From CANHBY01 sp046342195 (GTDB taxonomy: Bacteria; Pseudomonadota; Gammaproteobacteria; Burkholderiales; Burkholderiaceae_C): DNA of 52,372 bases. The notes under the pieces are model-generated. The model worked only from the letters and a program-made list of their open reading frames with translations. It was not told the DNA's origin and made no database searches. Within the stretch, counting starts at the first letter, position 1. Each line of letters opens with the position of its first letter. The stretch covers positions 1 through 52,372 of the forward strand of contig JBKDQE010000010.1 of the NCBI GenBank assembly GCA_046342195.1. Reading direction: 5' to 3'. Both the position numbers and the translations under genes were made by a program. This document shows positions 25,515 to 34,696 of the stretch, one piece after another.

Positions 25515-27101
25515 ATGATGCCCCGCTGTGACGAAACCCCGGCTTGGGCCTATCTTACTGAGCTTTTCCAGAGTCAAACCCGGAGCTTTGACCTGAGAGA
25601 ATCATTCCGGTTGGATCCCGGGCGGTTCGACAAGTTCAGCTTCCAGATCGAAGACCTGTTTGTTGATCTTTCAAAAAATTGGCTGGACGAAAATACTTTG
25701 GAAGGTCTGCTGAGACTGGCTGAACAATGCCAAGTTGAAGAGAAGCGACATGCCTTGCTTCATGGTTCTGCTGTCAACGTCACAGAAGGCCGGGCAGCAC
25801 TACATACGGCCTTGCGCAGCCCACTGAAACAAAGCCCCTTTCATCAGCAAATAAACCTGAGCTTGAAAGCCATGCTCAGGTTTGCCGAAAATGTTCGTCA
25901 AGAAGGACACATCCGGCATGTCGTGAACATCGGAATTGGCGGCAGCGACCTTGGTCCACAGTTGGTTGTCATGGCACTGGAAGCATTTTCGCACCCTGAC
26001 CTGCAAATTCATTTTGTATCAAACCTTGACGGGCATGATATCAGCCGTGTTTTGAAGCACCTTGCTCCCCAGGAAACACTTTTTATTGTGGCCAGCAAAA
26101 GCTTCACGACACAGGATACTCTGGCCAATGCCCAAGCCGCCAAACATTGGTTTCTGACCCACGGAGGGAGCCAGGTGGCAGATCACTTCGTTGCAACCAC
26201 GGCCAACACCGCCGCGGCAGCAGCCTTGGGCATCGAAACGACCTTTGGGTTATGGGACTGGGTAGGAGGCCGATATTCGCTGTGGAGCGCCATCGGGCTT
26301 CCGATTGCACTTGCCCTGGGGGCTGAGCATTTCCAGGCCTTGCTCGATGGAGCCCATCTCATGGACCAGCACTTTGCCCAAGCGCCCTTAAAAAGCAACC
26401 TCCCGGTTCTTTTGGGTTTGCTCGATATCTGGTACCGCAATTTTCATCGGCTTAGCTCGCGTTGTGTCGCTCCATATCATCATGGGCTCAGCCGCTTGCC
26501 GGCTTACTTGCAACAGCTTGAAATGGAGAGCAACGGAAAAGGGGTCGACTTGCAGGGCTTCGCCTTGCCATTTGCCACCAGCCCTGTCGTCTGGGGGGAA
26601 CCAGGAACCAATGCCCAGCATGCTTATTTTCAGATGCTTCACCAGGGGCCTGATGTCATCCCTGTGGAATTCATTCTGGTCAAAAACCCCTCACACAAGC
26701 TGGCAGAGACTCACGCGAAAGTTTTGGCCAATGGCTTAGCTCAAGCTCAGGCACTCATGATGGGAAAAACCACCGAAGAAGCCTTTGCCGAAACAATACC
26801 TTCAGCCACTCCCGGTATTGATTCATGGGCCCTCGCCCGCCATCGAACTTTTCCGGGCAACCGACCCAGCAGCATCATTCTCTTGGAGGCACTGACACCT
26901 GGCAGCCTGGGGCAATTGATTGCACTGTATGAGCACCGCGTCTTTGTGAGTGGCGCCATCTGGGGCATTAACAGCTTTGATCAGTGGGGGGTCGAGTTGG
27001 GAAAATCGCTGGCTCACCAATTGCTTCCACGCCTGAGCAATGGCGACACCGAGGGCTTGGACGGATCGACTGCCGGCTTGATTCGCCGTCTGCAATGGTG
27101 A
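25515..27101 (+). CDS. pgi: Glucose-6-phosphate isomerase
   Basis: Interconverts glucose-6-phosphate and fructose-6-phosphate. Of 528 residues, conserved blocks are VVNIGIGGSDLGP, TFGLWDWVGGRYSLWSAIGL, QLEMESNGKGVD, MLHQGPDVIPVEF and INSFDQWGVELGK. The last two carry family catalytic His and Lys. Two consecutive ATG codons begin the frame at 25515. The gene ends about 85 bases before a strong terminator hairpin. Confidence 0.96.
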   Translation: MMPRCDETPAWAYLTELFQSQTRSFDLRESFRLDPGRFDKFSFQIEDLFVDLSKNWLDENTLEGLLRLAEQCQVEEKRHALLHGSAVNVTEGRAALHTALRSPLKQSPFHQQINLSLKAMLRFAENVRQEGHIRHVVNIGIGGSDLGPQLVVMALEAFSHPDLQIHFVSNLDGHDISRVLKHLAPQETLFIVASKSFTTQDTLANAQAAKHWFLTHGGSQVADHFVATTANTAAAAALGIETTFGLWDWVGGRYSLWSAIGLPIALALGAEHFQALLDGAHLMDQHFAQAPLKSNLPVLLGLLDIWYRNFHRLSSRCVAPYHHGLSRLPAYLQQLEMESNGKGVDLQGFALPFATSPVVWGEPGTNAQHAYFQMLHQGPDVIPVEFILVKNPSHKLAETHAKVLANGLAQAQALMMGKTTEEAFAETIPSATPGIDSWALARHRTFPGNRPSSIILLEALTPGSLGQLIALYEHRVFVSGAIWGINSFDQWGVELGKSLAHQLLPRLSNGDTEGLDGSTAGLIRRLQW

Positions 27102-27186
27102 TTGATGACAAGACCAAATTGAATTTTATAGGGGCGATCCAGCCTAGGGCCTGTTAACACTCAAGATGCCAGTGCGAACGCGATCA

Positions 27187-27208
27187 AAAGGCACCTTCCG
27201 GTGCCTTT
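27187..27208. terminator. Bidirectional intrinsic terminator between pgi and gltL
   Basis: A perfect nine-pair stem, AAAGGCACC / GGTGCCTTT, with loop TTCC lies between the convergent pgi and gltL. A and T runs at the stem base make it usable in both directions, although the T tract is short. Confidence 0.8.
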
Positions 27209-27232
27209 CAAAGCAGCAACAGTCAGATCTGA

Positions 27233-27967
27233 TCAGTGTTGCAAGATTTTAGAAAGAAAGTCTTTAGCCCGCGGGGATCGTGCCTCGGGGTTGCCAAAGA
27301 ATTCATCCTTGGTGCAGTCCTCGACGATTTTCCCGGCATCCATGAAAATCACGCGGTGACTGACCTTGCGGGCAAAACCCATTTCGTGGGTGACGCACAT
27401 CATGGTCATGCCTTCATTGGCGAGTTGCACCATGACATCCAGAACCTCGCCGACCATTTCAGGATCCAGGGCAGATGTTGGCTCATCAAACAACATCACG
27501 ATAGGGTCCATGCTCAGAGCACGAGCAATGGCCACCCGTTGCTGCTGACCGCCGGAAAGTTGACCGGGGTATTTATTTTTGTGAGCCATCAAACCTACTC
27601 GCTCAAGCATCTGCAGGCCACGCGCTTTGGCATCTTCCGGAGAGCGCCCCAACACCTTGATTTGGGCCAGAGTAAGATTTTCAGTCACAGACAAATGAGG
27701 AAACAATTCAAAGTGCTGAAACACCATTCCAACGCGCGAGCGCAGTTTGGGAAGATTGGTATTCGGGTTGGCAATCGAAATGCCATCGACAACAATATCG
27801 CCCTTTTGAAAAGGTTCCAGGGCATTGACAGTTTTGATGAGGGTTGATTTACCAGAACCTGATGGCCCACAAACGACAACCACCTCACCTTTTTTCACCG
27901 ATGTGGTGTTGTCTGTTAATACCTGGAAACTGCCATACCATTTTGAAACGTTTTTGATCTCGATCAT
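27233..27967 (-). CDS. gltL: Glutamate/aspartate-type amino acid ABC transporter, ATPase
   Basis: Polar amino acid ABC ATPase of 244 residues. Walker A is GPSGSGKSTL, the signature is LSGGQQQRVAIARAL, Walker B is VMLFDEPTSALD and the switch His is in CVTHEMGF. It starts MIEIKNVSKWYGSFQVL. It is the last gene of the importer operon, 22 bases after gltK, and ends against the terminator at 27187-27208. Confidence 0.92.
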   Translation of the reverse strand: MIEIKNVSKWYGSFQVLTDNTTSVKKGEVVVVCGPSGSGKSTLIKTVNALEPFQKGDIVVDGISIANPNTNLPKLRSRVGMVFQHFELFPHLSVTENLTLAQIKVLGRSPEDAKARGLQMLERVGLMAHKNKYPGQLSGGQQQRVAIARALSMDPIVMLFDEPTSALDPEMVGEVLDVMVQLANEGMTMMCVTHEMGFARKVSHRVIFMDAGKIVEDCTKDEFFGNPEARSPRAKDFLSKILQH

Positions 27968-27989
27968 GACGAAAATCTTTCAGTAAATC

Positions 27990-28682
27990 TTAACGAATGA
28001 TTTGAATCTTCTTTTGTAACCGGCGAACCAGCATCGACAAGCTGAAGCAAATTATAAAGTAGAGTACTGCGGCCATCGAGTAGTTTATGACCGTACAACC
28101 GTACAATTCGCCGGCATTCTTGAAACCCTTGAGAAGGTCATATGCACCGATTGCATACACCAAGGATGTGTCTTGGAATAAAATAATGGTTTGCGTCAAT
28201 AATACAGGAAGCATATTACGAAACGCTTGCGGAAGCACCACCAATGTCATGCATTGAGTGTAAGTCATGCCAACAGCATACCCGGCATAAACCTGACCCT
28301 TTGGAATAGACTGAATACCTGCCCGCATGATTTCAGAGAAGTAAGCGGCCTCAAACACAGTGAATGTGATCAGCACCGATAATTCTTTCCGATGATCTTC
28401 GCCAAACTGCCCGGCTACCGTATGATAAAACTCAGCGGGGATCAAAAGGAAGAACCATAAAATTACCATCAATAAGGGAATGGAGCGGAAGGTGGTGACA
28501 TAAAAAGACGCCGGCAATACCAGAAACTTCTTGCCAGACAATCGCATTAAAGCGAGGAGAGTTCCAATGATGATCCCCCCCACAGTGGCAACCAAAGTGA
28601 GCTGGATAGAAAACAAAAAACCCTTTTGAATAAACATCCAAAGCTCAGGCCATGTCAAATTTTGACAGGTTGGAACGAACAT
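27990..28682 (-). CDS. gltK: Amino acid ABC transporter permease GltK-like
   Basis: HisMQ-type permease of 230 residues. Transmembrane segments include LTLVATVGGIIIGTLLALMR and PLLMVILWFFLLI. The EAA-like loop reads EIMRAGIQSIPKGQVYAGYA and docks on the ATPase. The ATG at 28682 overlaps the gltJ stop as TAATG. It pairs with GltJ in the membrane. Confidence 0.9.
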   Translation of the reverse strand: MFVPTCQNLTWPELWMFIQKGFLFSIQLTLVATVGGIIIGTLLALMRLSGKKFLVLPASFYVTTFRSIPLLMVILWFFLLIPAEFYHTVAGQFGEDHRKELSVLITFTVFEAAYFSEIMRAGIQSIPKGQVYAGYAVGMTYTQCMTLVVLPQAFRNMLPVLLTQTIILFQDTSLVYAIGAYDLLKGFKNAGELYGCTVINYSMAAVLYFIICFSLSMLVRRLQKKIQIIR

Positions 28683-29404
28683 TATTTACCCCCCATCAAC
28701 ATCCCCGGAACTTGCATACGGCGCTCTATGAAGGCCATAATCCGGTTCACCAGAAATGCAGATATAAAATATAAAACAGTCACAACGGCATACATTTGTA
28801 CATTTCGTGAAGTTTCTTCGCCTGCTTGTTGGGCATAAAATGTCAGCTCAATAATGCCTACTGCAAATGCAACGGATGAATTTTTTACAATATTCATGGC
28901 TTCGCTGGTCAGGGGAGGCATCACAATTCGAAAAGCCATTGGCAGCAAAATATACTGGTATGTTTTTGGCAGCGTAAAACCCACGGCCAAACCTGCATAA
29001 CGCTGCCCTCGAGGCAAAGACTCAATACCAGCTTTAACCTGCTCTGAAATTCGTGCTGAAGTAAAAAACCCCAATGCGAATATAATCAAAACTGAAACTG
29101 GCAAATTCAAAAGGGAAGGAAAAATATACGGTAAAACGTGATACCACAAAAAAACCTGAACCAATAAAGGAATATTACGGAACAACTCCGTCCATACCGC
29201 GCCAATGGACACGAATAAACGATTTGGCGTTGTACGAAGAACGCCCATCAGTGAGCCTGCAATTAAAGCCACTGCGAAGGCAAGTACAGCCAAACTCAGC
29301 GTTGCCCCCCATGCCTGCATGAGCCACTGAAGGTAAGTCGTTTGCTCATCTCCGATGTCTTTCAGAAAAATCTGAAAGTCTAATATGCTGTTGCCTTCGC
29401 TCAA
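28682..29404 (-). CDS. gltJ: Amino acid ABC transporter permease GltJ-like
   Basis: HisMQ-type permease of 240 residues. Hydrophobic segments include LSLAVLAFAVALIAGSLMGV and VLIIFALGFFTSARI. The EAA-like loop reads EQVKAGIESLPRGQRYAGLA. No ATG is available near the N-terminus. The likely start is TTG at 29404 with GGAGG four bases upstream. It is separated from gltI by 129 bases with two hairpins. Confidence 0.88.
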   Translation of the reverse strand: MSEGNSILDFQIFLKDIGDEQTTYLQWLMQAWGATLSLAVLAFAVALIAGSLMGVLRTTPNRLFVSIGAVWTELFRNIPLLVQVFLWYHVLPYIFPSLLNLPVSVLIIFALGFFTSARISEQVKAGIESLPRGQRYAGLAVGFTLPKTYQYILLPMAFRIVMPPLTSEAMNIVKNSSVAFAVGIIELTFYAQQAGEETSRNVQMYAVVTVLYFISAFLVNRIMAFIERRMQVPGMLMGGK

Positions 29405-29443
29405 GATGCCTCCAGATATGATCGACAGCGAATCTAAAATGCC

Positions 29444-29511
29444 GCGCGCAACAGAATGTTTCGCGCACGGTTATAAGCAACACGTCCCGCGAGGTCATCG
29501 CGGGACGTGTT
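29444..29511 (-). promoter_or_regulatory. Two tandem stem-loops in the gltI-gltJ gap
   Basis: The proximal hairpin (29479-29511) is a perfect 14-pair stem, AACACGTCCCGCGA / TCGCGGGACGTGTT, with a five-base loop. The second (29444-29466) is a ten-pair stem with one mismatch and a three-base loop. No T tract follows in the minus-strand sense. Such structures after a binding-protein gene commonly stabilise its mRNA or attenuate the downstream permease genes. Confidence 0.7.
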
Positions 29512-29533
29512 CAAGTGGAATTAATTGAACGTT

Positions 29534-30424
29534 TTATTTTTGTGCGTATTCTTCCAAGGGCTTGTCATTTGGGTTGGCCCAAGCAGATTTGGTGGCATCA
29601 CTGAGCGGAAGGTTCAACTTGGTATTGACAGGGGGGATGGGCTGCATAAACCACTTATCGTAAACCTTATTGATTTCGCCCGATTTCATCATGGTTTTCA
29701 GGCTGTCATCGACAGCTTTCTTGAAGGCAGGGTCATCCTTGCGAATCATGATGGCAATGGGCTCAACAGAAAGGGTTTCACCGACGATTTTGAAATCTGC
29801 CGGATTTTTAGCCTTGGAGATGGCTCCGGCGAGAATTTGAGAGTCCATCACGAAAGCATCGGCACGACCCGATTCAAGCAGCAGAAAACTCTCGGCGTGA
29901 TCCTTGCCAAAGACTTCCTTGAAGTCAATGCCGGTAGCGCGCTCGTGCTTACGCAAATGCTGCACAGAGGTGGTGCCCGTGGTGGTAGCAATATTTTTAC
30001 CGTTGAGTTGAGAAATAGAGGTAATGCCTGAACTGGCCTTGACTGCAACCCGAACCTCTTCAACATAAGTTGTCACAGCAAATGCGACGTCTTTTTGACG
30101 GGTTTGATTGTTGGTGGTGGAACCACATTCAATGTCTACAGTCCCATTTTGAACCAGCGGGATACGGCTCTGGGAGGTGACAGGCTGGAATTTGACTTCA
30201 ACTTTTGCAAGGCCCAATTGTTTTTGGATATCAGAAATGACTCGCTGGCAAATCTCGTAGTGGAAACCGGTGTATTTACCGTCGCCCAAAGTAAAGCTAA
30301 GGGCGCCCGAGGACTCGCGCACACCCATCGTGACCACGCCGCTGTCTTTGATCTTTTTCAGGGTATCAGCCTGAGCCACACCAAGAGCCATAAGAGCAGC
30401 CATTGCAAACAGGGTCTTCTTCAT
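29534..30424 (-). CDS. gltI: Glutamate/aspartate-type periplasmic binding protein GltI
   Basis: Periplasmic solute receptor of 296 residues that delivers the amino acid to GltJK. The signal peptide MKKTLFAMAALMALGVAQA is cleaved after AQA. The mature protein shows the family-3 SBP pattern: SGVVTMGVRESSGALSFTLG, VDIECGSTTNNQTRQKDVAF and DKWFMQPIPPVNTKLNLPLS. AAGGAG precedes the ATG at 30424 by eight bases; a TTG directly before it is less likely. The exact ligand (glutamate, aspartate or both) is inferred from the family. Confidence 0.92.
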   Translation of the reverse strand: MKKTLFAMAALMALGVAQADTLKKIKDSGVVTMGVRESSGALSFTLGDGKYTGFHYEICQRVISDIQKQLGLAKVEVKFQPVTSQSRIPLVQNGTVDIECGSTTNNQTRQKDVAFAVTTYVEEVRVAVKASSGITSISQLNGKNIATTTGTTSVQHLRKHERATGIDFKEVFGKDHAESFLLLESGRADAFVMDSQILAGAISKAKNPADFKIVGETLSVEPIAIMIRKDDPAFKKAVDDSLKTMMKSGEINKVYDKWFMQPIPPVNTKLNLPLSDATKSAWANPNDKPLEEYAQK

Positions 30425-30568
30425 CAAAAAAACTCCTTAGAGGATAAATAAAAAAGGAAGAACGCGTTACCGCGTAGAGGTTCAACGCCTGACTGGCTGC
30501 AATAGCCTACCATGCGTTGTTCAGTTATTTGCCCATGGAGGGCCTCCAATGCCTGTGATCACCAAACA

Positions 30569-31477
30569 TTAGAAAGGGACTTGGTCTGTGGGGTATTTCC
30601 AGAAATCTTTGAGCAGGTAGCTCATGGGTAAACCGAGGGCCAAGCCTTTTGGAGGCACTGGTTTCATGAACCATCGCTCGTAAGTTTCGGCAGCTTCGCC
30701 ACTGTATATCATTCTTTTCATTTCGTCGTTAAAAATTTTCTTTAACTCAGGGTCATCTTTGGAAAGCATGATAGCAAGAGGCTCAACGGTCAGGAACTTG
30801 CCCACCACTTTCAGCTTGGCGGGGTCGGGGCGCGCGGAAATTAATCCGTAAAGCAAAACATCGTCCATAACGAAGCCATCGGCTTCACCTTTCTCAACCA
30901 TTTCGATGGCTCTGGCATGGTCGGGTACTTCCAAAATGGTAATCCCGAGCAGGCGATCCTGGTTGGCACGCTTCGCAACGGACAGTGGAGTGGTTCGCTC
31001 GGTAGAAACCAGCTTTTTTCCTTCGAAGTCAGTAATTTCGGCAATTTTACTGTCAGCCCGCACGGCATAGCGGGCCCCCCCTACATAATGAGGCACAGTG
31101 AAGGCCACTTTTTTGCGACGCTCGGCATTGTTGGTAGTTGAGCCACACTCCATGTCGACTTTGCCCTGTTCGACCATCATGATGCGATCTGCGGGCGTCA
31201 CGATTTGATATTTCACATTGAGGGTGCGAAGCTGCAAGTGTTTGCGTACGGCCTCAGTCAGTTTGACGCACAACTCAACCGCATAACCAACGGGTTTTTG
31301 GTTGGCATCAAAATAAGAGAGGGGCACCGAAGACTCGCGATGTCCGATCGTGATGGTGTTGGTCTGTTTGATGCGATCCAGAACTGGACCAGCCCACGCG
31401 GTGCCAAGGCCGAAAGATAGCCCGATGATCAGTGACATAAATGTCGATTGCAGCAACGTGGGTGCGGGGGTACTCAT
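30569..31477 (-). CDS. Second amino acid periplasmic binding protein, GltI paralogue
   Basis: A 302-residue family-3 solute-binding protein just upstream of gltI. A signal peptide with core FMSLIIGLSFGLGTAWA is followed by IKQTNTITIGHRESSVPLSY. The blocks VDMECGSTTNNAERRKKVAF and YERWFMKPVPPKGLALGLPM mirror GltI nearly position by position, so the two arose by duplication. GGAG lies eight bases before the ATG at 31477; the extra 22 residues of the longer frame are unlike a signal peptide. It may use the same GltJKL permease with another specificity. Confidence 0.88.
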   Translation of the reverse strand: MSTPAPTLLQSTFMSLIIGLSFGLGTAWAGPVLDRIKQTNTITIGHRESSVPLSYFDANQKPVGYAVELCVKLTEAVRKHLQLRTLNVKYQIVTPADRIMMVEQGKVDMECGSTTNNAERRKKVAFTVPHYVGGARYAVRADSKIAEITDFEGKKLVSTERTTPLSVAKRANQDRLLGITILEVPDHARAIEMVEKGEADGFVMDDVLLYGLISARPDPAKLKVVGKFLTVEPLAIMLSKDDPELKKIFNDEMKRMIYSGEAAETYERWFMKPVPPKGLALGLPMSYLLKDFWKYPTDQVPF

Positions 31478-31900
31478 GACAAATCTCCAAGGTGAACAAC
31501 AAATCAGTCTTGAGGCATTGAACCTGTCAAACGCACAAGCCAAGTCAGGTCACCAGGAAACAGAACCACTTCATTTTCAACGCTGCACCATGCTCAGGGA
31601 AGGTTGCAGCCTACTGCGGGACCCGCCTTGAGTTGTATGTTTTTTTGAAAATGAGCCCCCCCTTTTGTAGCTTGTAGCAGGCTGACTAAGGTGATGGAAG
31701 TGACAGGCTCGGCAAGGCTCAGGAAGATCAATCTTGCTTGTCCTCAATACCTTCCATGCAATTTTCGTACAGGACGGCGGCCGTCAGTGTGAAATGTTTG
31801 AGGCTGTTATGCAAGCCCCATCATTCTCAAAACAGCAATTCAATTCCCTTGGGTGTTTTTTGGGGGGCTTGTAACGCGCGACCAGCAGCGTGAGTATCGG
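31478..31900. other. Intergenic region between the LysR gene and the second binding protein gene
   Basis: About 420 bases without a supported gene. It lies upstream of the binding-protein operon and downstream of the LysR gene, so it should hold the importer promoter. I see no clear terminator or long repeat. Confidence 0.45.
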
Positions 31901-32824
31901 CTATGAGTCGTTTTTGAGGCTCAAAAATTTCCATAGCGCCTGAGAAGCAGGTTGGGTGTAGCGCGCAACTTCAGGACGCTCGCGGTAAATACGGATGTCC
32001 ATTTGAAGCTCAAAAAAACCCTGAGCCGCGGCTGGCACAAGGTTGCCCGTTTTGAGTTCCTTGGTCACTGAACTGCCCGGCAAAAAGGCCAGCCCGTGGC
32101 CTTCGAGGGCCATGGCTTTGAGGCCTTCGGCCATATCTGTTTCATACAATAAATCCAGCTTCAGGGTGGCGGGGGCTTGTTTCATGATCAGATCCACCAG
32201 GCGCCCCAGGTAGGCCCCACTGGCATAACCAAGATAAGGAATTTTGCTCAGGCCATGAGGGTTCAGAGAAAACATCGGCAAGCCATGCCCATTGGCTTTT
32301 GCATAGGCAGCAAGGCTTTCATGGCCAAGGGTGAGCATCTCGTAGCGGTCAGGGTCGAGTTGCAAAGGTTGCGAAGGGTGGTGGTAAGCAATGAGTAAAT
32401 CGCAATTGGCTTCTGTCAAACGCAAGACGGCATCGTGAACATTGAGTGCAATCAGCCTGCTCTTCACAATGCCAAAACGTTGTCGAAGCCCCATCACCCA
32501 GTGAGGGAAAAATGTAAAAGCCAAAGAGTGGGGAACCGCAAAAGTGAGCATGTCTTGCCCAGACGCCTGGTGGCCGCGCATCATGTTGCGGGTAACCTGC
32601 AAAGCACTCAGCACCTCAAAGGCTTGGGCAAGAAAAGTTTCTCCGGCGGGGGTCAGGCGGGTGGGATAAGAGGATCGATCCACCAGATCAATGCCGGCCC
32701 AGGCTTCAAGCGCCTGAATACGACGCGAGAACGCGGGCTGCGTGACATGTCGCAGCTGGGCCGAACGGGAAAAGCTACGCGTCTCGGCCAGGCTGACAAA
32801 GTCTTCAAGCCATTTGGTTTCCAT
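31901..32824 (-). CDS. LysR-family transcriptional regulator
   Basis: A 307-residue regulator. The N-terminal winged helix-turn-helix reads METKWLEDFVSLAETRSFSR ... HVTQPAFSRRIQALEAWAGI. The C-terminal co-inducer-binding domain includes LIAYHHPSQP and EGHGLAFLPGSSV. The ATG at 32824 lies inside the 3' end of the ABC exporter gene, giving a 20-base overlap. The longer frame from 32992 is a shadow of that gene. Its target is not shown; the GltI-like operon downstream is a candidate on position only. Confidence 0.9.
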   Translation of the reverse strand: METKWLEDFVSLAETRSFSRSAQLRHVTQPAFSRRIQALEAWAGIDLVDRSSYPTRLTPAGETFLAQAFEVLSALQVTRNMMRGHQASGQDMLTFAVPHSLAFTFFPHWVMGLRQRFGIVKSRLIALNVHDAVLRLTEANCDLLIAYHHPSQPLQLDPDRYEMLTLGHESLAAYAKANGHGLPMFSLNPHGLSKIPYLGYASGAYLGRLVDLIMKQAPATLKLDLLYETDMAEGLKAMALEGHGLAFLPGSSVTKELKTGNLVPAAAQGFFELQMDIRIYRERPEVARYTQPASQALWKFLSLKNDS

Positions 32825-34652
32825 GAGAGTTGTCTCGTGATGTTTCGGCGCTGCTTTGCTGCATCTGCCACATGTCAGCATAACGTCCACGAAGGGCCAG
32901 TAGCTCGGCATGCGTACCGCGTTCGATGATATGCCCGGCATCCATGACCAAAATTTGACAGGCATCGACGATGGTGGACAAGCGATGAGCAATCACCAGG
33001 GTGGTTTTGTTGGTGGCGACGCTTTGAAGTTCGGCTTGAATGGCGCGTTCGTTGGCTGAATCGAGGGCGGAGGTGGCTTCATCGAAAATCAGAATCGAGG
33101 GATTTTTGAGTAATGTGCGTGCAATGGCCACACGCTGCTTTTCACCGCCTGAAAGTTTCAAGCCGCGTTCACCGACAAGCGTCTGGTAGCCTCGGGGCAT
33201 TGAGGCAATCAATGCGTGAATATGGGCCGACTGCGCCGCAGCCTCGATTTCAGCCATATCGGCCTCGGGCCGGCCATAGGCAATGTTGTAGGCAATGGTA
33301 TCGTTGAATAACACCGTGTCTTGCGGCACGATACCCAAAGATTGGCGCAGACTGCGCTGGGTGACTGCACGAATTTCCTGGCCATCGATTCGAATTTCGC
33401 CACTGGTGACATCGTAAAAACGAAAGAGCAACCGGGCCAGAGTGCTCTTGCCTGAGCCCGAGGCCCCCACAACGGCCACCGTCTTGCCCGGAGGAATATC
33501 GAAACTGATTCGATGGAGAATTTCACGATCGGGGTCATAGCTGAAACAAACATCCCTGAATTGAACATGCCCACCCTTGATGTGAAGGGATGGGGCATTT
33601 GGAGCATCGGCCACCTCACGATGCTCTGAAAGCAAGGCGAACATTTTTTCCAGGTCAATCATGGACTGCTTGATTTCCCGATAAATCACACCGAGAAAAT
33701 TGAGTGGGATATAAAGCTGGATCATCAGGGCATTGACCAGCACCAAGTCGCCCAGGGTCATGGTACCTGCCGCAACCCCCAAAGTGGCTCGCCACATAAG
33801 CAAGGTGACGGCGACGGCAATGATGCTGCTTTGCCCCAGGTTTAAAACCGATAATGAGGTTTGTGAGCGCACAGCGGCCGATTCGTATCGGTGCAGGTTG
33901 TCGTCGTAGCGTGAGTGCTCAAACTGCTCATTGGAAAAGTACTTGACGGTTTCATAGTTCAAGAGGGCATCGACAGCCTTGGTACTGGCCCGCGATTCCT
34001 GTTCGTTCATGGTTCGGCGGAAACCTGTGCGCCATTCGGTGATCATGACGGTGAAGACGATGTAGGCCAGCAAAGCGCTCAGGGTGATGCCGACAAACCA
34101 GGCATCCATTTGTGTGGCCAATAAAACCAGCACCAGGGCCATTTCGATCAGGGTCGGGACAATGTTATAAACAATGTAGCTGAGCAAAGACTGAATGGCT
34201 CGTGAGCCGCGCTCGATATCGCGCGATACGCCGCCGGTTTGTCGGGCCAAATGAAAACTCAGGCTCAATGAAAACAGGTGCTGAAAAACCTCCAGCGAGA
34301 CTTGCCGGGCGATGCGGGCAACCACAGGATAAAAAACAAATTCCCGCAGTTCGGTAAAAAGTGTTGTTGACAAACGCAGGGCGCCATAGGCCAGCAACCA
34401 AGCCAGTGGCACCACAAGCAAAGCCGCAGCGCCTGAAGCTGGAATAGACAGTTCATCGACAATATGTTTTAAAGCCCAAGGCACGCCAACATTGGCAAGT
34501 TTGGCTGCCATGAGGCAAAACAAAGCCACGAGAACCCGCCCGCGCCAGCGCCACAAATAAGGAGCCAGGCGAGCCCACGTGGAGGCCAGAGTGGCCTTGC
34601 CCAACAGAGGAGTGGAATGGGGGGCGGAAGAATTTTGTGGAAGTGCACGCAT
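32805..34652 (-). CDS. ATM1/HMT1-type ABC exporter (fused membrane and ATPase domains)
   Basis: Half-transporter of about 615 residues that would work as a homodimer. The membrane domain has the ATM1-family motif FHLARQTGGVSRDIERGSRA and NEQESRASTKAVDALLNYET. The ATPase has Walker A GASGSGKSTLA, signature LSGGEKQRVAIARTL, Walker B ILIFDEATSALD and switch His VIAHRLST. Relatives in alpha- and betaproteobacteria export glutathione-linked metals or related compounds; the substrate here is inferred. The ATG at 34652 is preferred over GTG at 34673, but neither has a clear ribosome site. Confidence 0.88.
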   Translation of the reverse strand: MRALPQNSSAPHSTPLLGKATLASTWARLAPYLWRWRGRVLVALFCLMAAKLANVGVPWALKHIVDELSIPASGAAALLVVPLAWLLAYGALRLSTTLFTELREFVFYPVVARIARQVSLEVFQHLFSLSLSFHLARQTGGVSRDIERGSRAIQSLLSYIVYNIVPTLIEMALVLVLLATQMDAWFVGITLSALLAYIVFTVMITEWRTGFRRTMNEQESRASTKAVDALLNYETVKYFSNEQFEHSRYDDNLHRYESAAVRSQTSLSVLNLGQSSIIAVAVTLLMWRATLGVAAGTMTLGDLVLVNALMIQLYIPLNFLGVIYREIKQSMIDLEKMFALLSEHREVADAPNAPSLHIKGGHVQFRDVCFSYDPDREILHRISFDIPPGKTVAVVGASGSGKSTLARLLFRFYDVTSGEIRIDGQEIRAVTQRSLRQSLGIVPQDTVLFNDTIAYNIAYGRPEADMAEIEAAAQSAHIHALIASMPRGYQTLVGERGLKLSGGEKQRVAIARTLLKNPSILIFDEATSALDSANERAIQAELQSVATNKTTLVIAHRLSTIVDACQILVMDAGHIIERGTHAELLALRGRYADMWQMQQSSAETSRDNSHGNQMA

Positions 34653-34696
34653 CGTGAAAAAATAAAAACCCACTTGAATGAGAAAGGCTGCTCAAT

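Noticed and set aside
27101..27235. Small RNA gene between pgi and gltL
   Set aside because: The only structure is the terminator hairpin; no promoter was recognised for an independent transcript.
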